Source: Oscheius tipulae
Lineage: Eukaryota; Nematoda; Chromadorea; Rhabditida; Rhabditidae
Reading direction: 5' to 3'
Length of the DNA: 64,000 bases
Assembly (NCBI GenBank): GCA_037178975.1
Contig: JASJZH010000006.1
Coordinates: 1,922,001 to 1,986,000, forward strand
Shown here: piece by piece, positions 50,023 through 63,223 of the stretch
Layout: each line of letters opens with the position of its first letter
Position numbering within the stretch: position 1 is the stretch's first letter
Program-made: the position numbers and the translations under genes
Notes under the pieces: model-generated
The model's database searches: none
What the model saw: the letters and a program-made list of their open reading frames with translations, nothing else
What the model was told of the DNA's origin: nothing

Positions 50023-50034
50023 ATAAAGTTTATT
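50022..50034. terminator. Overlapping bidirectional polyadenylation signals
   Basis: The palindromic stretch AATAAAGTTTATT reads AATAAA on both strands (50,022-50,027 plus; 50,034-50,029 minus). It lies just behind the channel stop and 43 nt beyond the stop of the convergent minus-strand gene, so it could serve both. Confidence 0.5.
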
Positions 50035-50076
50035 TTTGGCATACTCGTTGGCAAAAGATCAAAGAAGATTAAGAAC

Positions 50077-52053
50077 TTATTTCTGCTGCTTCTGCTGATT
50101 CTGCATTTGTGCGATAGCTTCCAAGATAGCTTGTTCAAGCTGGATGCGTGTAATGTAGGTTCCATCCTCGAGCATGCTGAAACTTCTCTAATGCTTTTTG
50201 ACACTGACTCTGTCTTAAAGAAGTTTGAAGAACTCACTACATTTCTTCCTCTTGCTGTGTATATGATTCTTCTGGTTGGTCTTCTTCTGCGATCGTTTCA
50301 TCTGTTGGCAGTTGTTGAAAAAATTTGTTCTCTTCCTGGAGAACATTTCCATTTTCATCAATGTTCAAAGGCTCGTAATCAGAATCTGTAGCTGTCTCTG
50401 TTACTTCTTCCGTGGTTGTTTCGAGATTTCCCTCAGTGTTGTCATCATTCTGCTGTAAAAGCTGTTGCAAACCAGTTTCTTCTTCATGAAGCGGTTTGTT
50501 GTCTGCCAGACTCATCTTCTTTACGTGATCAATGTCAAAATCGCTCTCCTCGTCCTCCTCCTGAGGAGCAGAAGTGGTTTCAATGTCCCAAGGAACCTGC
50601 TCTCCTCTATCGACGTTATCCTCATTATCCTCTTCGATTGTCAGGACGCTGGTCGTGGTCGTTGCGAAAGACTTCACATTCAATTCCAAATCAGCAGCTA
50701 AAAAATATTCGGCTGGTTTCACAGAAGGTGGAGGATAGCAGGGCGGGAGAGAGGTAGCGGTAGTTCCTGTCTCTGATGTAGTGATTGCTTCCGTTGTTTC
50801 TGGAAGTTTCTCTAAGAGAAAACGGTGTGTGCTTACCTTGAGTTGTAGTTGCTTGGATAACAGATGAAGTAAACAACTTTCTCGTAGTATTTTCCGTAGT
50901 GGAAGCTGTTGGTGTAGCTATAGTAGAGGTGGTGACTGGTGGTTTCAGAATATCTTCTGTAGTGGTAGCAGTCGGCTGGGATGTAGTGGAATTTATAATT
51001 GGAGTAGTTGTAACATCCGTAGAAGAAATATGAATTATCGTAGGAATGGCAAAAGAGACAGTGGTCGAATCGGATGAAGAAGTTGTGGAAAACAGCGTAG
51101 TTTCCGGGATTGGTGTTGTCGGAGGTGTCGTAGCAGAGGTAGATGTAGATTGATCCCTTTTGGTCAGAATCGGGAAACCAGAGAAAGTCGTAGTGTACGA
51201 TTGAGTACTCGCACTTGTGAGTTCCTCACACTTTTTTGTCAATTTCTTTAAGGCATTCTCCAGGGCTTTCAGAATAGCCTCCATGGATGCTTTTTCGAGT
51301 TCTGAACGTCATATCATTAAACAAAATGCGGTATGTTTTACCAGAAGGAGAACCTGTCTGTTCATTTGCACCATGAAGAGGAGCTGTAGGATAGTCAGCA
51401 GTTGGCAGATGAGTGAAAGTAGGAGGAATTGTGTTAGGTAAAGATAGCCAAGATGAATGCAATTGTTTTGACAACTCCAAGGTAATGTTGCGCAAAGAAG
51501 CAAGCTCCGTCATTAACTCTTTGACATCTAAAAGTGCCAATGAATCTGTTGAAGGGCTTACTGATGGTTGTGGTAGAAACTGGCTCTTCAGTTGTGCTTT
51601 CGCCCTCCTCATCATATTCCCACACTCTCTTTTTAGAGTCTTGGAAATAGTCATCATTCCCTTGACGTTCGTCTTAAAAGAGTTTCGAAACTATGGTACA
51701 AGAAACTCACTAGTTCTGTGAAGTATGCCAGCTTTAGCCTTCTCCAGCCACACGGAAATGTTCTTTTGTCTCTCGGCAATCCAGGCAGGGTCATTGAACT
51801 TTCGCTTGATGGGGATGTTGAATCTGCCTTGTTCATCCGGATAGTATGTCACTCCTTCCCTGACAATTTTGCTGTCTTTGTATGGCCGATAAGCAGTCTT
51901 CTCGTAGCCGACAATCACTTCTGGATTTTTAGTGGGAGAGGTTGAAAATGCTAAATGTTAGATATGAAAATCGGCAAAAGTTATACCTCCGCTCTGGAGA
52001 GGAGCCGACTTAATTCCTGCGACAAAGAGTAAGAACAGAATTTGGCAGGTCAT
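50077..52053 (-). CDS. Secreted Thr/Ser-rich, acidic protein (mucin-like)
   Basis: Starts with a clear signal peptide (MTCQILFLLFVAGIKSAPLQ). A short globular stretch follows (PEVIVGYEKTAYRPYKD, REGVTYYPDEQGRFNIPIKR, AWIAERQKNISVWLEKAKAG). A middle region is helical (LMTELASLRNITLELSKQLH), then a long Thr/Ser-rich stretch, presumably O-glycosylated (TTPPTTPIPETTLFSTTSSS, TTSTIATPTASTTENT). A strongly acidic Glu/Gln/Asp region follows (EEDEESDFDIDHVKK, TEEVTETATDSDYEPLN). The last exon (YITRIQLEQAILEAIAQMQ, then a Gln/Lys-rich end) was joined by a phase-consistent intron and stops at 50,077. No enzyme domain or known family is visible; it could be a surface or cuticle glycoprotein. Internal splice sites in the Thr-rich part are uncertain. 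Confidence 0.65.
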
Positions 52054-55000
52054 AGGACATGGTGAAAAATGCCGAAGTTCCCTTTTTGTACATTGAAGCC
52101 GGACTCTTTTTCTTACAAATCGACTCCCTTATTGTTCTCCGCGAGTTGCTCATCGGCCGAAAGAGCGACCCGCTCTCTCTGTGCTATTCACACATCCGTT
52201 TTGTTGTTAATTCCTCTTTAACCGGAGCTTTCATCACATGACGGGGACTCGAAAATACCTATCACGAAAACTTAGCTAGTTAACTTTTGTCTTTACGTTT
52301 CCTTACACGGAAAATCCATAGTCTAAGTTCTGTCTCGAACGAGGGCTCCGAACGTTCCAGAGCTAATAGCTGCTGCCGGTTTCTTTGGCTTTTGATCGAA
52401 TTCCCAATCAGAGATCCATGTGCGGAAACGCTGACAAACAAATGTAGTTGTAGTCATCGCCATGTCTTTTATGTTCATCGAAAAAAGGAATAACTATGTG
52501 AACATGGGCATTTTGAAGGAATAAAAAGTGTGGAATGTGAGAGAGTTTAGCAGAAATTTTCCGTTATTGACAAAGTTTGGGCAGTAATTTATGCAATCTT
52601 ATCAATCCGTAGCTTGCAGACAATTTAACGGATCAGTATTAGAAGCTTGCTTGCCATATGAGACCGTTTAGGGCCGGCTCGTTGCTCAAAAATTATCGGC
52701 AGCAACGAATAAAAGCTGCTAAATTACTTATTTAGTTACAGCTATCTGTGAAACTGTCTAAACTTTGAACTTTGCCATGACCTGGGATCTTAAATGACGA
52801 TAACATTCATATCGTGTTCCAAAAGCACATTTTTGAGTTTTGTCTTGAATATTTTCTACTTTTTTAAGACAGATGACCGTGACAGTGGTTGAAACATATC
52901 ATTCGCCGTAGTGGAATAGAACAAACTAGCTGATCATTGCAGTAGCCTTCACTTGGTCACATGTATTGCTTTTTCGCAAATTTATCGCCTGAAAACTTTC
53001 TGTCAGTTCACAGCGTGCCGAAGCGAAATAAGCATCATCCATCTTGTTTGGCGCCAAAAAACCGTTCATCCCAAGACATTGGTGGGTGAGTTCTTTACCT
53101 CTTATCAGGTACACATCTCCACGCAGATTTTCGTCAGATAGTCATTTTAAAAAGGAACTTTTCTCTGTTGAATGTTCGCACTTGAAAATGGCTATTTGTA
53201 GTCAACTGGCGCTGCCACTGTCTCTGTCTGATCTCGGTGTACTTTAGCAACAGGTTGTCCATGTTCATCGTGCCCGTTCAGTTTCAACATCATCAATCAA
53301 AAGCGTCCAGTCGTTCGGAATTTTGTCTCCTACCTTCTCTCAAATATATATTTCACTGCCTCCTTTATGTTCATAATTTTCCTAATCCTTTTTACCACCC
53401 CACTAGAGAGATTTATTAATCGGTTTTCTTAAACCGATTTAGGGAATGAACTGCGCGAGACAGCATATGATCTACTGCCAAGGTCGCTCTGACTGATCTT
53501 ACATGATGTCTGTTTTGGATCCATTCGAAATTATTGTGACGAACTATGATGATATTAAAGATTGAAGCTACAATAAATTTTTCGGTTAGTCTATTTATTC
53601 CTAAAGAAACGCGGTAGCTTCTTCCTCGGAAAATCTTTGAGTTTAGTGCTTTTACGAGAGGGTTTCCAAAAAATGTCTACTGGCAGTAAAAGCTGTGTGT
53701 GGCATCACTCAGACTGATTACCAACCGGATCTAAAGCAACCCGCGAAAGTTTCCCCGCTCTCGCTCGGGCGGCTTGCTTAAGTTTTTCGTGTTCCCAGGG
53801 ACTTCAGACTTCTCAATGTTGCGACATGAGCCCAATACGACAGGAAAAAATGCTTTACACTTACAAGAATATGGACTATAACAAAACACTCTGCTAATCC
53901 TTCCTTTATCCAGAGAATAATCCGCTGCAAAATGTCTTTCTCTTATCTGGTTTTCCGGTGAAAACACGCAAAAAATGAGCGGTAAACAGCCTATATGTTT
54001 CATAACAAAAGTTGATTCATCCTATACATTTTTCACCTTCTTTGCTAACTACAATCTATTTGAACATCTCATTAAGAAGCTTCTCATGCCCTCATTGAGC
54101 TCTCCTCGTTTCGCAACACTTTTCACAGAGGTCTTTCTCATCATGTCTAGGTCGATGATTCTATTTCAGGATGAATCTCCGGTAATCTAATATTTACCAG
54201 ACTTTGTATGGGAAAGTGGGAAAAAGTCTGCCTACAATTACGTTACGCACACCTGGCACTCGAATGGGCAGTTAATTGAGGCGAAACGGATTATTAGTTT
54301 TTTTTCCAGTGCTCTGTGATTGTTGCGAACTCGTAGAAGGTCATTCCCAACAAGTATTCGTGTTGAATCGCTATTCTAAATTTCGTTTTGAGGGTATTGA
54401 TGGACGAAATATCCATACTCTCTTGTTCTAATTCTATTAGATTCATACGTTGACCAAAAAAGAGTCATTTCAAGAATAGCCTTCAACGTCCTTCGTATAG
54501 AATTCAGCAAGAAATCCGAAATCAGTGACCCAAACATACTATGAGCAAGCACAAAGAACATCTAAAAGCTTTTGAAGCAGAAAGGATATTTCAATAATCA
54601 CTATTTTCCCACTATCACAGTTCCCGTCATAGATACATTTCAACTGTTTCTTTTTCAGAATAAGCTCTTTCAGCTGTTACACTGAATAGCAGTGTTTTCG
54701 TCCGAAAAGCCGTCACTTTTTCACCTTTGAGCCCAGAAAAGCACTATATTGCGCAATATTTCCAGCTACAATATCAGCTGGAGACGGAAAAGAAAGTGCC
54801 TTTATGGTTCTTCGATCGCAATCAGAATCTGGTTCCGTTTCGCCCGTGAGAGACTCTTCTTTTTGCCCATTCTACCGTTATGATTTTATTTCTTTTCTCC
54901 AGACTCTCATTATTGCCTGCTGCTAGCTGGTCAAAGGTTTATTACTCCCAATTAGACGGCTCTCACCACCTGTTCCCCTTTCCAATTAAAAGCCTCCTTG

Positions 55001-56068
55001 CAACCAGCTTGTTTTTGAAGATGATACGTTTCCCCTTTTTCATCTGCCCTCTGATGAATGTATTTGGAGATCATTAGTCCGCCGCTTTTGCCCATTTCTT
55101 GCTGAACATTGCTATAGAAGGTTTTAGACAACATTTGTGAGAAAATCTCACGATTCTCGGCACATTGGTACGAGAACCAGACAAGCAATCTATAGCAAAT
55201 TGTAGCCAAGGTTCGGCTACCATATTCGTTATTTTGAAATCAAAAGATAGATTCTTTGGTTTGGGTTTGTTGGCTTTTCTTCCGTTTATCACCACTTTTC
55301 GCAGAGAAGATTATATAGACACTATCTGTGGCGCACAATTAGGAAATAAGTTGCCTACAGTAAGATAAAAGACTTCTAGGAAAATAGTTTAGTATTATCT
55401 AGCGATTCAAATTGTTTCTAAGCGTATTTTTAACTACTTCAAGTAGCACATCCCCAAACTGTAAGATATCAAGGTTTTGGCTCGTCTTTGAGAGAAAGTT
55501 AGAATAGTCCAGCTGTGCGGCCATTGCCTGCTTCCGGTTAGGCAGGTGTTGGCACCATGGGCCTCTTTTGCAACATATTCTACACTACGACGCCTATTGC
55601 AAAAGCTTCATCTAGACATGGATGTTCTTCTTCAATTTCCCACAATTTCCGATTACCAATCAAACCTTTCATTCATTATCTACGCTCTGACTTTCAAAAT
55701 TGGAGTTCGATCACTCTCGCAACCAGGAACGTCCTTCCAATTTTGGTAAACAGTCGCTGTGTATGTAAACACATATCCTTTTTTCATTGTTTTGTGTAGC
55801 ACAAATTCCCGACATGCCTGCAAATTCGAGGACACGACCTGCATAGGTCAGTATATTTTGCACTTTCCTATGTGCGTCAGCATGTAACCTTTTTTCCGCA
55901 GATATCTTTATCTTTATTTTTTCTCTTTTTTTACTACTTAGAACAAAGCCAATGCTTTTTTGTCAGGTCAACAAATCTTGTCGAATTTTTACCAAATTTT
56001 CTTTTCACTTTCTTTGTCCACTGAAATCGTATGCCCCATTTTCAGGAGACTAACCTTAAATTTGGATA
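52054..56068. other. Long intergenic region, no gene supported
   Basis: Several 60-90 codon frames on both strands were examined (for example 52,926-53,114 minus, 53,731-54,003 minus, 54,952-55,209 minus). None has a domain or a splice-consistent partner. A perfect 9-bp hairpin with loop TCTT (AATCGGTTT..AAACCGATT) lies at 53,418-53,439. Some frames near 54.9-55.3 kb have gene-like composition and could be remnants. Confidence 0.4.
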
Positions 56069-56795
56069 ATGACTTCAGCCACACTACAAAGAACCAACTT
56101 TCTTAGACAAGTGAGTTATCTTACTTTGGTTGACCTCCTATAGGGAATTGTAGTTGCTCTTCAGGACTAGTTTTGCTGTCGAATAGGCTTTCATGAGACA
56201 TGAGAAATGATATGCCGGATATGTCTCATGTCAATTAGTTGCTCAAAACCGATCTTTTTCAGCGAGAACCTTCTACATTGAAAATGCTCGATGAACAGGC
56301 CAGTCCATTGCAAGAAGAGATCATCTTCCCATCCAAGATGTACGGGGAATGGCGAAGAATCAAGTACACGGTCACTGGACGCAACAAGGAATTTATAAAC
56401 TGTACCAATGCTAACCAGCTCAGTCTTTCCTTCCGTAGAGTGAGTTTTGCTTTGCAAACTTTGAGAGTCATTCAATTAAGTGTGAACTATGTCTCTAATC
56501 CGACTTTCAGACCTTGAACGACTTTGTCCGAACTTCCCAAGTAAACAGAATGAATAGAGTCAGTGTTACGTGGATCACCGACGGCGAATGGCACGACAAT
56601 GAAAGAATCACCATCATCAGTGAGACCCAATTCACCCGCGAGGTCCGAGTGAACAATGTTTATTGCCAAGAAACCGTTCGCTTAGCTGGCAGCTACCTGC
56701 ACTTAATCGGATATAACGGCCGCTTCTGGTACCGTGCTCTTTTCCGCAAAAACTTTTATCCAATGACTTCGATAGCAGAGACACATGAATCCTAA
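56069..56795 (+). CDS. Small orphan protein, three exons
   Basis: Exons 56069-56110, 56263-56439 and 56511-56795 join in frame to give 167 residues starting MTSATLQRTNFLRQREPS. The middle and last exons alternate hydrophobic and polar residues (GEWRRIKYTVTGRNKEFINC, RVSVTWITDGEWHDNERITI, RLAGSYLHLIGYNGRFWYRA), which suggests a beta-rich fold. There is no signal peptide. Splice sites are canonical and composition is gene-like, so it is probably real, but I recognise no family; a lipocalin-like or other beta-barrel is speculation. Confidence 0.6.
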
Positions 56796-58293
56796 ACGTC
56801 TTTGAACGATTAGATTTGCCCTACAGAAACTGGTGTGTCTCATCCTTTATCATGTGGTCTTTGCGGCTTTAACTTGGTTATTGTTAATTTAAGTAGAAAA
56901 GTCCCCTACCCCATGTCATTGTACATATCGTGGAGAAAATGAAACATTTTCTTGTTATACCAGCCTTTAGGCTACGCAAACACTGAATCGATTAATCAGA
57001 GAGGTGAAAAAAGTTTCGCAACGTCGGCATCCATATGTTCGATCGTCAAATGTCATATTTCCCGCGCCATAGTGCCACGTCTTGTGCTTTAATATCGTCT
57101 TTTTCTCGCCAGCTGTAAAAGGATTTCTGTAATATTAAGGGGGCCTATTACGAGTCTTTTTTGTGTCTGGCTCTTCAGTGAACACAAAAGATTTCTGCTA
57201 TCTGTTGAACAGTCTAGACAAAGTTACATTCGCATGCAAGCTGCTTAACTATGGGCTCTCATTTTGTCTAAGTCGGGAATGGTACATGCTTTGCTTTGGC
57301 GTGATTAAACACGGCAGTTCAACTGTATGCAAAACAATGAATGTGCCGCAAGAAACGAGCAAAACATCTCGGCTGCCTCGCGCCTCGTTACTACCAAATC
57401 TTGCGTCTCGTCTCCGGCACACGTGCATATAACTTGAGTCGGCCCAGTGTGACCCAAAGTGGATATTGATTAATCATGGTTCTCCTGCCTATTGCTCCGA
57501 CAAATCCGCTTGCGTCTTGACCGATCAGCGCGGTCATCAGCTCCTGGCTCATTTTCATAATTGGCGTCTTTTATACAAGGCGACAAATCCTAGTGACAAA
57601 TCTGTCAAACTAATCGCTCCTGCACTCTCAAGTGACAGTTTCATTTAGTACCTGATAACAAGCTAGCCGACTGTTGTACTGCCAAGAAAATTTAACTGCT
57701 GTCGGTCAATTTTAGAACGTCACCTGTGCTGGATTTGTATGCGCTCATGATAAATTTGCAATCCGTTGATCCTGATCGTCTCGAGAATGTTGTTTCAGCT
57801 TCCGTCTTGCAAAAAGCAGTCTGCAAGTCGTGGCTATTTCAAAACACTTGACTCGCAACCATTCATACTTCATTTCTTAAGTTCATTTTTCGTCAAACCT
57901 GTAGTTTTTGCAAATAGACACTTAATAGTCAGTTCTACTGACAACAACCTTTGAAAGGTCCCCTTGGATTATCTTGACTAACTTTTCCGCTTCTCTCAAT
58001 TCTTCAATGAATAGTATCGATTAACAGTCTTTTCCTTTAAACAACGATACCATGGTCATCCTCGAGGTGACTCACGCTTAAAATATCTTTCGTGAAGTTT
58101 GATTAAGCGTCTCAGCATTCTATTACTGGCCGGCAATCAAATCCCAAGCTTTTATTCTCTCTCAAAGTTCCTTGAAGGTATAGCCAAAGTGATCGCACTG
58201 ATTGTTTAGTTCTACCATATTGCTGTAGCCGTCAATGTGCACATTGCCATTCTCTGTGACCCAATCTGAACTTTGATGAAAACATAGTTTCAG
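56796..58293. other. Intergenic, nothing recognised
   Basis: Short frames near 57,160-57,650 show no motif. No repeat or RNA gene was identified. Confidence 0.4.
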
Positions 58294-58644
58294 GCTTTGA
58301 CAACAAAATCACCGGCAGCTGAGTCACTTCCTGGATCAGTTTTTTCTCGGGCGATCCGGCGCCTCTCTCTGCGTAGGCCGACGATGGGAAGTGAACTTCG
58401 TCGGCTTATTGAGGAGCCGGACTGGCCTCGTTGCCCGTGAGTTCATCTCCCTTGCTTTTTTATCCCACCTCCTCACTTTATAGCACATGTCTGGACAACA
58501 GTTTTGAAAATCATTATCAGCTCATGCTGCTCCATGGCCGCTTACACTTAGGTAGATGAGCTTCGCGCAGAGGATCTAGGCAGCTTATATGAACTGATCA
58601 ACAAACATGTTGACAAAATTTGGGGATCCCCCGCTATCTATTAA
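58294..58644 (+). CDS. Possible small orphan gene (5' end open)
   Basis: An exon behind TTTCAG reads ALTTKSPAAESLPG, then IRRLSLRRPTMGSELRRLIE and EPDWPRCP to a GTGAGT donor. A second exon continues TCLDN, and a third (behind TTAGGTAG) reads ELRAEDLGSLYELINKHVDK and IWGSPAIY to a TAA. Phases can be made to agree, but the middle junction is weak. An internal ATG at 58,384 may be the start. No family is recognised. Confidence 0.35.
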
Positions 58645-59509
58645 CCTATGGTGTTTACTGTTTGTTTCTCCAACCCTCGATCCGGATCAGAAATCGAGAT
58701 AATCAAAAGTTGCACTGGCCTTAAAGAGTTTGTACGCTTGGCGCAGTCTTCTCCGTCGAGTGAATGTTCTGTTCATCGTTTTTCCCATTTTTCAACTACC
58801 TCGCCACTATCAAAATGGATTATGCTTTTGAAGAAGATGTTAGCTATGAGGACTGGAAAAAGTTTTGTCTTTTCGGGCTCCGTCCCTCGAAAGACAAGGA
58901 TAAAGGTAGTTCTTCTTTCTTTTCACTACTGTGATCAAAGTTCGCCTCGATTAAAAGCACAATCATTGCATTTGCGTGAGAGAACAACTGGACCAAGTAC
59001 TTGAGCACAGAAGACTCTCGAGACTCGTGGGATTTATCCTGCCAAAACCTGCAAACTATCCCCAAAAAGTGATGGGAGGAGCTGTAAGCTCCCAGTTTGG
59101 TCCTTTTTGGCAGTTTTTGCCCAAGGACTTTCATTATGAAATGCTCGAATTTTTTTTCATAAACCCTTTAAATTCAGCCAATGTAAATATCTTTTTTTAT
59201 GTATCAAAAAAATCCATGTTTGTTTTCCACAAATCTAGTAGTTTTGAAACAAAGCGCAAAAGAGAGTATATTTAAAAAAAAAAACTTTAACGGGAATCTG
59301 GAGCTGCTTTAATTCGATATTGCAAGTGAACACTAATGGGTTATATTCGAACATGAAGTAAATCCAATATACGCAAATTGACGTCTAGACCAAAATCCCG
59401 CGCTGCGTAGTCCACGAGCCAATAGCTTTTTCCTTGTTCCGCCATGTCAAGTCACTAACCGACCGCACTACACGGGAACAAAACAACACTAGGCCATTTT
59501 TATTTAGAA
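58645..59509. other. Intergenic, upstream of CDK8
   Basis: Frames on both strands near 58,650-59,275 lack recognisable features. The CDK8 promoter should lie here. Confidence 0.4.
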
Positions 59510-62500
59510 ATGTCATCGTCGGTAATGCAGGCAAACTCCTCAAACGCGTAAGTAATCACCTTGTGTCGTAATACCTGGGTTGTTTGATATAGCCCTTCAA
59601 CAATTAATTGCAACGTGAATGTTTCAGATTTGTCAGCAACGCTTTCCGTGATGAACTACTCAAAAACCGGGAAAAAGTCGAGGATTTGTTCTCTTTCGAA
59701 GATGCAAAAGTGAGTTTTCGCTTCTAATGACCTTACATCCATTTGGTTCTTATTGATTTTTGTCTCTTTAGGTCGGAAGAGGGACATATGGACATGTCTT
59801 CAAGGCGATAACAAAAAGTCCTTCGCCGAGATATCCAGCTCAAGTTTATGCATTGAAATTGATAGAAGCTGGAACGTTTTCCTCTTGGAGAGAAATCGCC
59901 TTATTACGGGAACTAAAGTGCGTTTTGCCACCGATTATTACATGAAATCGCCGAGTTTGCTGGACACGTATTTCGTTTTTAGTTTTTAAGTTTTGCTTGT
60001 CTTAATTATATACCAAATGCTTACCCTTTTAAAGCAGTTTCTGATCCTGGATTAGAGAATTTTCGCGAAAACTCTACACACCACGCAGATTGTCTCATCA
60101 TATCTGTCAAAAGTAGAACGCGAGACGGGCGCGTTGTTTTCTAGCTGCAAAGTACGAAGATTAGGCTAAGAACCGTTAAGAAGAGAATATTCTGTCTGGT
60201 GCTGGAGTAACCAAGTTATTTTCAGACATCCGAATGTAATCTCCTTACAAGCTGTATTTTTGACTGGAGAACGGAAGGTAAACACTTTATTGGTTGTCAC
60301 TGGATTTTTATTATGGTTATGGATGTAAAGCTATACAGTCAATCTTTCTCTTGAATTCGTGAGGAACAGCACTTTCTATATTAGACACAAGTTTCTTAAC
60401 AGTCCTCTTGCCAATCAAAAACAGCTAACAATGATACCCTTTTTTCAGGTATGGATGCTGTTAGACTACGCCGACCACGATCTCTGGCACATAATCAAGT
60501 ACAACCGAAGTGCGAAAACGAAGAAAATGCCCGTTTACGTGCCGACTGTTACCGTCAAAAGTATACTCTACCAAATTTTAGATGGTGAGCTTTTTGAGAC
60601 TATCTTTTCATTATATCTTTCAGGAATGCACTACTTGCATAGTAGTTGGGTCATGCACCGAGATCTGAAGCCAGCCAACATTTTAGTGATAGGAGACGGA
60701 CCTCCACACCTTCGTGGACGGTGAGGGTTTTTTTGTGGAGTGATAAAAGCCCTTTCAGAGTTAAAATTGCTGACTTGGGATTTGCGAGAATCTTTCATGC
60801 TCCGATGAAATCTATGGTTGACATCGACCCCGTTGTAGTAACTTTTTGGTACAGAGCACCGGAGTTGCTACTAGGAGCAAGACATTACACGAAAGTAAGT
60901 ATTTAGCAAAACTATAGCTAACGGCGAAAGGTATCGACACGTTATGTTTGTTACAAAGATAGCAAAGGCAAGAGAGGCAAAAAAAGAGTCTATTTAAAGC
61001 GTGCACTTTCAGGCCATTGATGTCTGGGCGATAGGATGCATTTTCGCAGAATTGATGACAGCAGAACCACTCTTCATATGTAAGGAAGAAGATCTGAAGG
61101 CACAGAGTCCATACTACTACGATCAACTAGCAAAGTGAGCACATCATATAGTTTCCTTATTCGGATTTCAGAATTTTTTCCGTCATGGGGTATCCTTCGC
61201 ATGCCGACTGGCCCGATTTCAAAAACATGCCTGAATATGCCAAGCTGGTCTCGGATATTCGCGGGCACAAGTATGGTTGAATACGGAACTAGTTCAAGGT
61301 TAATGTTTAGTGCAAATTTTGGTGGAGCGAGCATTCACAAGTATCTGGACATGGAAAAACACAAGTCATTCATGAACCAGATAGCAGATGAACCACAACA
61401 AAAGCTGCAAATCAGGTTGCTGCTGAAACTACTAGCTTTTGATCCAACGAAGAGAATATCATGTAAAGATGCCATGGAGGATCCTTACTTTAAGGTTCGT
61501 TTGGTTTTTTCTTGAAAACAACTTTTGATCTCAATTTTACCATATTCAGACCGGGCCGAAACCAACAGAAGACGTGTTTCACAAATACCCCATCCCATAT
61601 CCTAAGCGGGAAGTCATCCAAGATCAAGAGAAGAAAGAACCTCAGCCTGCCGCTCAAACACAGCAACCTCCTCCAGCCCCTGTTCAAATGCCTATTCAAC
61701 AAACTGCAGTTCCAGTGCGACACCTGCAGGATTTCCCACAGGAGCCTCCTATGAAACGGATAAGAGGACAGGTAATCAGTCATTCTGCCAAAAGCAAACT
61801 TCATTTGTTCAGGATCTTTACGGACAGGATCCGTACGGAGGTCCGATGCCGTTGGCCGCTGCTGGAATGATGGGCGACGGCATGGTTCCGATGGGACAGA
61901 TGGGCAATCGGTACCAGCAACCACCTCAGTCTCAATATGTGGTAAAAAAAGCTGTCACTCTCTTGCTATCTTCAATTTAGCCTGGGCCTGTGCAACAAGG
62001 AAACATGATGGGTGGGCAAATGATGACCAATGGTCAAGCAATGATGGCTGGCAATCAAGGAATGATGGGTGGGCAGATGCCTCCTCACATGCAAGGTAGG
62101 CAGAACTATTTTTTAAAACTAGACGTTTTGACTCAGCAAGATTTTGGCCCGATCCACTAGTCGTCAGATCGGGCTCGAAAGTAGTGCCCGGAGCAGTCGC
62201 GATACGCTTCGGATCATTTTTGAACTTCCTGAACAAAAACTGCTCCGTGTCTGGATGTGGCTAAAAATTATTGTTACTCAATCTGTCCGCAAATAGAATA
62301 CCGACTAGTGACGACCGAATCGGATTGAAGTGTACACCGCTACGGTCCAAAAGCAAAATGAGCCAGGCCGGCAGATTCAAACCAATATGTCCTACTCGGA
62401 TAATCAAATAGTGTTTGTATCAATGTTCGTCTCACAGGTATGATGCAACAAGGAATGGCGCCTCATCAAGGAGCAATGGGACCGGGCGGAATGCAGTACC

Positions 62501-62647
62501 AACAACAAATGCAACAGGGTTGGTCATCTTCATCACTCCTTTTTATTTTACTTTGTAGGTATGATGCCGGGACAAGGCCCACCACCCTACATGATGTCGG
62601 GACCGCAGCATCACCAACCAAATCAGTGGATGCCCCGCTATCACTAG
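59510..62647 (+). CDS. cdk-8: Cyclin-dependent kinase 8 (Mediator kinase)
   Basis: Kinase of the Mediator CDK8 module, acting with cyclin C on transcription. Starts [19 protein letters not shown]. Landmarks: Gly loop [19 protein letters not shown] with catalytic Lys, [107 protein letters not shown], and the CDK8-specific end [15 protein letters not shown] with [11 protein letters not shown]-terminal tail rich in Gln, Met, Gly and Pro follows ([20 protein letters not shown]) to PNQWMPRYH. The DMG motif of vertebrate CDK8 is DLG here, and the helix-C motif SMSACRE reads TFSSWRE. Two larger introns occur (about 59.9-60.2 kb and 62.1-62.4 kb). It is convergent with a second CDK8-type gene. Confidence 0.93.
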
Positions 62648-63223
62648 TTCATGCGCTATTTTTGAAATTTCGCTCATTTTGAGTCAGAATCTGCAAATCT
62701 GATGAATAAGAAACAGGTTTAAGCGTCTTCCTACTTAATTGAATCACTGCGTAATTTCTAACCATTTTTTCTGTACATATTTATTTCGTACATCTGTGGT
62801 AGACCCTCAAGTGTCATCAATTTTCACGGATCTGATTCCGGAGGACAACATGGAATCTATGAGTCTGCTTCTTTTACGTGGTATATTATGAACTTTATAA
62901 ATTATATGACAATTCTGTACCGACTCGCCTTGTCCACAAAAGTTTACCTTTTATGTCCATCAGGGGAACGATACGCAAGCTATCATTGATTTTTTTACTA
63001 GAAACACAGATTTTATACAAAATTCCGATTTCCACAACCATACCTAACTGAGGACTAGTACTGTAAAGCACAAAGACGAAGTGAAACACATCATTACATT
63101 CCTGAGGGGGTTCTTTGAGGTAAAAGGAGATCAATGATACGACAATACCCGTTGAATAACCGTACAATGGAGGTTAAATGAAAGATGAAATAAATGTACA
63201 AGATGAAATACGCAGCAAATCCC
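62648..63223. other. Intergenic between convergent CDK8-family genes
   Basis: 576 bp shared 3' flank. No gene or repeat is supported; the minus-strand frame 62,895-63,167 is hydrophobic and AT-rich without partners. Confidence 0.45.

Noticed and set aside
54952-55295. Two gene-like minus-strand frames of 73-85 codons
   Set aside because: No start context, domain or consistent splice junction could be found; they overlap each other in different frames.
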